Of a DNA stretch of 64,000 bases, positions 57,020 through 64,000 are shown piece after piece; positions within the stretch are counted from its first letter, which is position 1, and each line of letters begins with the position of its first letter. Position numbers and translations under genes: made by a program. Origin of the DNA: Amborella trichopoda. Its lineage: Eukaryota; Streptophyta; Magnoliopsida; Amborellales; Amborellaceae. The DNA lies in contig NW_006497672.1 of the NCBI RefSeq assembly GCF_000471905.2, positions 2,499,935 through 2,563,934 of the forward strand, in the 5' to 3' direction. Under the pieces are notes generated by a model that did no database searches, was not told the origin of the DNA, and was given only the letters and a program-made list of their open reading frames with translations.

Positions 57020-58050
57020 TATTAGACCATGTACAAAAAATTGAAAACTAGAAAGAATAATTATATTAAGAAATTATTTGGACCATTAGTTACAATTGTT
57101 TTTAGAGGGATGCTTTATACTTCTAAATTGCATATTGTAGAAATGTGATCCAGCCCGCAAGAAACAATTTTCCTTCCTTTAATGTACTCAACTCTTTTGG
57201 ACATTCATATACCCTTGTTTTGTAATACAATTTATTTTTAGTAAAGGTACTTTTCGTAAATAGGAGTAAGATAGATATTTTTATAAATAAGTAGTCGTAT
57301 TTATTAGTTGTTAAGAATGAATCATTGTTCGATATAAATGATGTGATGATGACATCATTCTTTGCTATAAAAAATAAATGCTCTTCTTTCTATATGAAGA
57401 ATTTCAATTTTACTCCAGTTTAATTTCCTAAAATACCATTAAACAAAAATGCCACTATATAATGAAATAAGAGCATTGAGTGTCTAAAAATATTGAATAC
57501 AATAAATGAATACTCGTACGTACCAAGGAAGCGCAACAAAGAGGGAAGGGGCGTTTGAAAAAGTTCACAAAAAATGCCAAATCCCAAACAAATTTTTTAA
57601 CCAAATTACCCCTACTACACAAGCACACACTTATGCACACGTGTGGTCATGCTCACCCTAGAGGCTTTTGATTTTGTTCCAAATCTTATCGCACGAAATG
57701 CAAATCTCTATGACCTGAACCATTCATGCCATGCTCATAAAAGCCTTTGATATTCATTTGTTTATTGGTAGCATCCATAAGCTTTGAGATAAAAATGTAT
57801 AGGGCCATGAGATCTCTTTCCTCACCCATATTTTCAAACTTTCCACATTAAGTATCCCCCCATACATTCATTATTTTACCACTAGATAATATTGACTCCC
57901 TCTCTCTCCTTCTTAGAGTCAAGTGATTCCAAACACTTATTTTAATAAGTACATTTCTTGTCTCCCAAATGTGAGACTAGGTCCCTAAAAACTCTCTCAC
58001 ACACACATCATTGATTCTCTTCTTTCATGTGTTTTTTTTTTTATCGATGA
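57020..58050. other. Unassigned AT-rich sequence
   Basis: No gene or repeat is recognised. Confidence 0.45.
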
Positions 58051-58058
58051 AGGTTACA

Positions 58059-58405
58059 TAGGGCCTAGGCTTTATGAAGACAAAATAAAGCCTCACCTCA
58101 AATCCTCATCTGGAATGCACTTTTGGCATCGGAAATCTTCATGATGCCTCTAAAATTAATTTCCAACGCCGACAATAAAAATTGAAACTCAAAAAATACT
58201 ACAGATCTTGTGGATATATAAACACATATTTTTAGAGAGAAATGGATGGTCTACATGATTTTTTGCAATCTTAATTATTTTGTAGAAATATAATGTTCAA
58301 GCCTAGATGATCGATTTAGTTGTATTTCAACACTTAGAATTTCAATTTTGGATGAGTTACGAGGTGAGGCTTTACTTATTTTGATAGGGCTGCAGCCCTA
58401 TCAAA
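58059..58405. mobile_element. Foldback/MITE-like element ending in a palindrome
   Basis: The left arm (58059-58110: CAAAATAAAGCCTCACCTCA and CCTCATC) and inverted right arm (58345-58390: CAAAATAAGTAAAGCCTCACCTC) form a TIR of about 45 bp around about 240 bp of non-coding DNA. The right end runs into a perfect 26-bp palindrome. Confidence 0.65.
58380..58405. repeat. Perfect 26-bp palindrome
   Basis: Half-site TTTGATAGGGCTG followed immediately by its complement, centre at the PstI-like CTGCAG. It looks like two TIR tips of the neighbouring foldback element joined end to end. Confidence 0.95.
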
Positions 58406-58617
58406 CCATTTTCCTTTTTTTTATAGTATTCGCACAGGACTCAATGTGGGTCTGCACGTGTGAGCCTCTTGTTGGTGCCTATCATTATATTCAAGTGATC
58501 TGGTTGCGACAGGGATTCGTGCACACGAGTGGGTGGATACTCTCTAATATCTGAGTCTCCAGTAAAATATACATTAAAAAATTCTGAAATAAAAGTCTCC
58601 AATAGAATATAATTCCG

Positions 58618-58800
58618 GAGGGCATATAATGTGCTCCCGCTGGAGCATATTGCGCATCTACCCCTCGTTGAAAACACCTAAGTTGACTTTTCTATATTAA
58701 AAGTAAAATTTTTGAATTTTCGACACTTAGATCCAGCCCTTCAAAAATTAGACAGTGCTTATTCAATCTTGAGGCATTAATTTTTTCATAATATCTTTTT
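58618..58800 (+). repeat. Dispersed repeat family R2, copy 1 (truncated)
   Basis: Shares GGAGCATATTGCGCATCTAC, AACACCTA, then TTGAATTTTC..ACACTTAGAT and CTTCAAAAATT.GAC, TATTCAATCTTGAGG with copies at 60230 and 61418. Only the left two thirds are present. Confidence 0.7.
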
Positions 58801-59628
58801 TTTTTTTTGCGGAGATTATCTTATGGATTATAGAGATTTTATCTTGAACACTTAAGATTTAAAAGGCATCCCTATCAGGTATTTTACCCAAAGGAGTAAA
58901 TAGATAAGATACTCCAGCAAGAATATGAAATCTTTTGGCTTCCCAAAATATTCCACCTCCACTTCCTGGTGAAAGAGTCCAGGTCCAATCCACCTTACTT
59001 CCACTATGAAATGCCGGTGTATGATTGGCCTTACAAGTGTTCAGCGTACACAATGCCAACCAATCTTTGTTGACCACTATTACTACAAACCTCCATGAAG
59101 AAGTTGTGTTACAGCTATCCTTGTTTTTACTTTCTTTTATCGTAATCTCTCTTCCATTTTGTCATATGTGTATATAATTATACGATGGTGCTCACCAAAT
59201 CCACATTTAAATGCCTCTTTTCTCACTTGTTATTTATATTATAATGGTTACAGGTAGAAGTTGTAGTACTAGAACATCTACTACTATTAATATTATTACT
59301 TTTCATATTGAAGATTTTGGGCTTTATGGACTTCACTTAGAATGTTTTATGGAGCCTAGATGGCTTCTTTAATGTCACAAAGATATAGACTCCCGATACA
59401 TCCGATTATAGAAGTTACCCATTTCTTGAATCTTTTTGAGCCATAGTCAGCGATATATGTCAAAGAAGAACCAAAATGATGTTTGGTATGTGTGTAAATA
59501 TTTTCAAAAAAATATTTTCACATGAAAAAACTTAGTCTATGTGATTAGATGGAGTTTTTTCACATTGATTGACAACCAATTCATACAAAAACTCCCACCT
59601 AGTACCATAGGTCCGACAGGACTTGGAC

Positions 59629-59732
59629 CCAAGTCCGAATAGTACTCGGATCCAAAAATTAGACCTATACTCAAACCGGTCCAAGTCCGAATAGTACTCG
59701 AATCCAAAAATTAGACCTATACTCAAACCCGA
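59629..59732 (+). repeat. 52-bp tandem duplication
   Basis: CCAAGTCCGAATAGTACTCG starts at 59629 and again at 59681, each continuing ATCCAAAAATTAGACCTATA. The units are almost identical, so it is recent. Confidence 0.95.
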
Positions 59733-59829
59733 GGTCGGGTATACCTATCAAGCCCCCAATATCGGGTCAATTGCCACATCTAATACGGGGGTTCTTTCGA
59801 GTAAAAATATTTTCGTGTGTACCAAACTT

Positions 59830-60110
59830 GCCTAGTGGTTTAGTTCCCAATATTTCATGGTGGAAAGATCTCCCCAAGTTTTCTGCCAAGGGAGCAAGTG
59901 CACAACATGCTCCAGCAAGACCACATGGTTCCTTTCCAGTTCCCGAAGCCCGGCCTCCGCGTCGCAGCCACATGCTGACCATAAGGAAGGCACGTGCGCA
60001 TCTCAAGCCGCAAAGTGCGTCGGTTACCGACTGCACCGTCGGGCCCACCGGCAACAGCCGGTCACTCCACTATCTTCGACTGCCGCGACACGACCCGTAC
60101 AATCCGCGAA
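59830..60110. other. GC-rich island
   Basis: This segment is much richer in G+C and CpG (CCTCCGCGTCGC, GCGTCGGTTACCG, GCCGCGACACGACCCG) than its AT-rich surroundings. Open frames on both strands follow from composition. It may be a foreign insertion or part of a promoter; no domain is recognised. Confidence 0.5.
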
Positions 60111-60229
60111 GTAGTTTTATTGGACCAAAAAGAAAATAGAAGATAAGAATTCATAAGAAAAATAAAATCAATTTAAAAGATATCGTCATATCGGCCCAAA
60201 GATGTCGACTAAAAAAAATTAACAGCTCG

Positions 60230-60605
60230 TCTACTATGCTCATACGGGAGCACACTGTGCATATCCTCCATCGCTCCAAACACCTACTTGGGATTTTTTT
60301 ATTCTAAAATTTTGAGAAATATATAATAATTATTAGATGATTATTTTTAAAGGAAGAAATTTGAATTTTATGTTCTCGTGATACTTGGATTCCACCTTTC
60401 AAAAAATTGGACGGTCCATATTCAATCTTGAGGTACAATTGTTTTTCTTGTATACAGATAGCTTATTTAGAAATTTTGTTTTGCCAAGATTATTCTATAG
60501 GTTGTAAATGTTACATATGTAAAATTTGATATCCAAAAAGTATGGCAAGCATGTGTTTTGTATGGGGGAGGAAATGGATAATATCCTCCGGCGGGAGTAG
60601 AAAAT
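60230..60605 (+). repeat. Dispersed repeat family R2, copy 2 (MITE-like)
   Basis: Left end CTACTATGCTCATACGGGAG, right end (inverted) CTACTCCCGCCGGAGGATAT, which form an imperfect TIR of about 40 bp. The inside matches copies 1 and 3 (GACGGTCCATATTCAATC, GATACTTGGATTCC). Confidence 0.7.
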
Positions 60606-60849
60606 ATTTTCGCAAAACACTAATATGAAAATGATTAAATTATAAGCAATGAGCAGCAAAATGCACGGAAAAACCAGACGTGCGGAAAACATGGAGACGA
60701 GACGAGGGAGGTTTTACTTATAGGAAAATGCATATAATTTTTTAATTTTCTCAATAAAATAAAGAGGATTAATTTATGGCTCTTTATATATGTGTCACAT
60801 ATATTGTATTTTTAATGTCCCAACAAAAATAAGGACCAGTATTTAATTG

Positions 60850-61100
60850 GGTCAAGCGGTGGGCCCGAGAATCGATGACTGACTTTTAGTCATAAGCCAC
60901 AAAATAGTCCCTCACCGCCCCACCTAATTAAGCTTTCAAAAACATTTATTTGTATTTAATTTGATCAAACGGAAACCGATAAAACGGCACGTGGGTCCTT
61001 GCGGTAAAGTGGGATTTGGAAATTCGAATTTCCAGACGTTGCAAGTGGGGTTTGGGATTGACCATGACCGGACACACCACTTCGATATTTTTCAGTGAAG
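60850..61100 (+). promoter_or_regulatory. Promoter-like segment with G-box and TCP-like motifs
   Basis: GGTGGGCCC (about 60859), CACGTG within GGCACGTGGGTCC (about 60987) and an 18-bp perfect palindrome (61017-61034) cluster in 180 bp. This is upstream of a GA-rich 5' UTR-like stretch (61240-61270), but no coding region follows that I can support. Confidence 0.25.
61017..61034. repeat. Perfect 18-bp palindrome
   Basis: TGGAAATTCGAATTTCCA, possibly a binding site for a dimeric factor or chance. Confidence 0.95.
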
Positions 61101-61417
61101 ATTCTCAAAGAGTGCTTATCTCGAGATTTTGTGTTTGTTTTTTATTATTGGTTTTGGACTAAGATATTCATGGGGGGAGGCACACTTTTCTTTCGATTTT
61201 CATTGAGGTCGAGTTAGTGAGTGAGTCGGTGAAATATGGGAGTTTGAGAGAGGGAGGGGAGAGAGCTCTTCTTTTAATGCAAAACCTTTGTGGTTTGATG
61301 AATTCTTTGTCTTGATTCATGTATGTGAATCAAATCCCTAGGGATTAATGTTATGAAGTATACGTAAAAAAAAGAAATTGGTTGCTTGTTTTAATTTTCC
61401 CTTTTTCGTATTAGCGA

Positions 61418-61975
61418 GTATACTATTCTTATGTGGGAGCATGTTGCACATCTACTCCTATTTGGGAGGATTTTTTTGTCAAATTTTTTTGAAAATCACA
61501 AAAGAATCACTAGATGATTGTTTTTAAATACAAAAATTAAATTTTGAGTTTTTTGATACTTAAATCTCTCCCTTCAAATTCGATATTATTGTTCAGATGA
61601 TAGTCTCATTTCAACATGTGTATAGAGAGAGGCAAATTCGATAGCAGATGATTTGGTGGTTGCTGAAGAACTCCTTCTTTGACTTCTCTTTCTTTTGTGG
61701 TAAATCTTAGTTTTTTCTAGACATAAATGAAATTATAAGTACTCTTGTCAAAAATAAAAAATAAATCTCCGCCCTTCAAAAATAGGAGGGTCTTAAACTG
61801 TTTTTTTCTCTAGTACATAGAGATCTCAATTAAGACTTTTTTTATGAGATAAGTCTATGGGTGGTTGGAAAGGTTACATCCTCAAAACGTAAAAGAGTCC
61901 TAAAATTACTCCTATATTGGGGTTTTACGTGAGGGAGTAATGCGACACTACACTCCCGTGGGAGTATAAAGTCTT
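61418..61975 (+). repeat. Dispersed repeat family R2, copy 3 (MITE-like, enlarged)
   Basis: Left end TATACTATTCTTATGTGGGA, right end (inverted) TATACTCCCACGGGAGTGTA. The inside has GATGATTGTTTTTAAA and the TACTTAAATCTC.CCCTTCAAA block, a form of which recurs at 61765, so extra sequence or a second partial copy lies inside. Confidence 0.65.
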
Positions 61976-61979
61976 CCGG

Positions 61980-63065
61980 CGTCTTATTCTTCTGGTCCGC
62001 TCTGATATTCACAAAATTGTTCGTATCCAGTATCCACCCATTGGTTATTAACTATGCCATCCAAAAAATAGGTAGTGACAATATACACTCCTCGGCCCAC
62101 CTGTATTGTTTGGTGGATTTTAAGAAAGCCGGTGGTCCCATCTGCTCACATTGTACATAAATCCGGACTTTTGTTAGTTATTCCCGCGCACACAGTTCTC
62201 CATGATTGGAACAATCGTGTGAGGGAAATTTGATGCGAGTACATTGTAATAAGGGTGAACTTGGCGATCCCAATACTAAAACAACAAAATCTGGAAAAGA
62301 AGATCCCAAAAACATCGAAATGAAGATCTGTGCACTTTCCATACTGCTCAAAATAGAGGCTCATGATACCCAATGTAATGCATTAAAAGAGAAATTTTGG
62401 AGAGAAATTAAAAAAAAAATAAAACTAGAAATAAAAACAGAAAAGAAAAAGTATATTTATTTTATGGAGATTAAAATGGAATTCCATGCTTTCAGGGAAT
62501 ACCTATTTTGCATTCCTGATGTTTTTTGAACTAGACCTTATTTCATGCAACTCCTATGCAATCACCATCCATATCGTTCATCAACCCTGAAAAAAACTTG
62601 ACTGAGTTGAGGAAACTTTGCTTGCCACTTTATTGAAGTCGATGACACCAAAATGAAGCTCTTTATTTAATGGGATTCACATGGATTAATTTTGGCAAAT
62701 TCTGGTGTTTTAGATATCATTGACTCAAATCGAGAATAGCCTATTCGAATCAGAATTGGTGTAAGACCGATCTAGTTCCTTACTGAAACTGGGAAATAGT
62801 AGTTTCTTATCCATGTTCTTTGCCTAATTCTGCTAGAGAATAGGCAAGGCTGTCATGGAGCTAGGCACTTCAGATGGGCCAAATCATGGGGTTGTTGTTC
62901 TGAATGGGCCTAGTAATCAGCTGGTTCAACAAGCTGATATTTGGTTTTTAAGGATGGGTAATTTTTATGTAATTGACGTCAACATAGATAAACTTTAGTA
63001 AGTTGTATGTAATAGAAGTGAGGTGGAATATTCAAGCATATCCCTAAATATTACTTTAAGGGAAA
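61980..63065. other. Unassigned sequence
   Basis: A 107-codon Lys-rich frame at 62206-62529 has no recognisable domain and I do not support it as a gene. Confidence 0.4.
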
Positions 63066-64000
63066 TGTAGACACCCCGTCCTAATTTTGGCTAAGGAAAT
63101 TCTTAGGAATACGCAACCCTAAACCACACCAGGGATCATACTAGCCTAGCAATCCCTAATATATTATAAAACTTAGTCTGCACACTCTAGAAATATCCTA
63201 AAAAGTACCATAGGAATCCACCACTAAGAAAGCCCTAATTCACCAAACCTGCCTAATTGGGCTCAACAATGCCCAGTTTTAGCCTGAACCGGTCCTTAAA
63301 CTTGCCCAAACAGCTCTAATCGCCCAACGACCCTGGCCTAACTATAATGTAAGACCCTAAATCATCCCATTTAGGCTGTTAATTACCCAAATTCAAAAGA
63401 GGGAGCCTCAAATAGCAAGCATTTAAAATTCGAAAGAAAGGACCGCATTGCAATCCGGATCCTAGCAATGCGATGATGTATAAAGGGCCGCTAGCAATGC
63501 CCAATGCATCTTTGGTAGATCAAAGGCCCAAATTGAACCATCTATCTCCATCTCCTTATTTTCTCCCCTTTTCAAACTAAAATGTCCACTTTAGGATTGC
63601 CTTAGGGTTGGAACCCTAGATTTTCACCATTTCCATTTTACTATTTTGACCTTCCATTCCCAAAACTGTAGAAACTTAAGTTTAGGTTCGCTTCCCTATA
63701 ACTTCAGTAGCCTTAGAGGCCTCTAAAAACCCAATAAATCCTAACTTAAATTCTCTAGACCTCTAAGCAAAACTCAAATCCCCATAAATTCATTTGAATT
63801 TTAATATGAGAATTCAGTTCCAAGTGATCTCTTCATTTAAGCAATTTTTAAGAATCAAGGAGGAGGTCACCCCACTCTCTATGTCTAATCAAGGCCCCAA
63901 CTTGGGTTTTTGGGCCAATCAGCTCGCCTTAATCATGTGTCCTTCATTTTTAAAATTTTTTTGTGTGGCATGCTTAGTGTAACTTGTTTTTCCCTTTTCT
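63066..64000 (+). mobile_element. Probable LTR start, running off the window
   Basis: TGTAGACACCCCGTCCTAAT is the usual opening of one class of plant Gypsy LTRs. The following sequence is non-coding, with many short CCCTAA-type words. The end is not in the window, so identity is provisional. Confidence 0.45.

Noticed and set aside
62206-62529. 107-codon Lys-rich ORF as a host gene
   Set aside because: Composition follows an A-rich stretch and no domain, splice structure or promoter supports it.

Overview
This window looks like nuclear DNA of a flowering plant. It is AT-rich, full of plant retroelement families (florendovirus-like endogenous pararetrovirus, Tekay-type and other Ty3/Gypsy elements, Copia, L1 and RTE LINEs, MITEs), and carries one recognisable host gene with plant splice sites. 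That gene resembles PDV1, an angiosperm plastid-division protein. It lies on the + strand with a first coding exon at 13350-13696 and a last exon at 43259-43759. The two exons meet in phase and the peptide runs ungapped through the PDV1 coiled coil, which implies one intron of 29562 bp. The N-terminal part of exon 1 sits in another frame from the rest, so the locus is either slightly mis-assembled, uses a later start (13505), or is a decaying copy.

Layout. 1-12.1 kb: rearranged pieces of a florendovirus-like pararetrovirus fossil. A + copy (1-5966) holds a solo Gypsy LTR and meets a - copy (5967-10268) tail to tail. Head to head with that copy lies a + coat-protein piece, followed by a leader and movement-protein piece (to about 12.06 kb). 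12.1-13.3 kb: probable PDV1 promoter with a TATA box at 12856. 13.7-43.26 kb: the giant intron. It holds a tandem duplication, a long-TIR element with a (GA)n/(TAG)n core and an assembly gap, a C/T-rich L1 ORF1 remnant and an L1 RT fragment, an 8-bp-TSD MITE, a 40-bp minisatellite, a 1.14-kb foldback element, RTE and L1 LINE fragments, and a GA-rich minisatellite. The minisatellite is split by a 9.6-kb nest of Tekay-type LTR elements (30132-39721) that contains a scrap of 26S rDNA. An unassigned stretch and a MITE follow, close to the exon 2 acceptor.

43.8-64 kb: flanking DNA that is mostly broken retroelements. These are a Gypsy gag-PR-RT fragment with a short LTR element nested in it, a separate LTR with a primer site, a - strand Gypsy RNase H/integrase/chromodomain fragment, an LINE 3' end, a second MITE copy with a perfect TSD, and a Copia RNase H fragment. 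Further right are a foldback element with a 26-bp palindrome, a dispersed family with at least three copies between 58.6 and 62.0 kb, a GC-rich island with G-box-like motifs, and a probable LTR start running off the right edge.

Apart from the PDV1-like gene I see no intact host gene, no convincing RNA gene and no CRISPR array. All family assignments come from motif recognition by eye; no database search was run.
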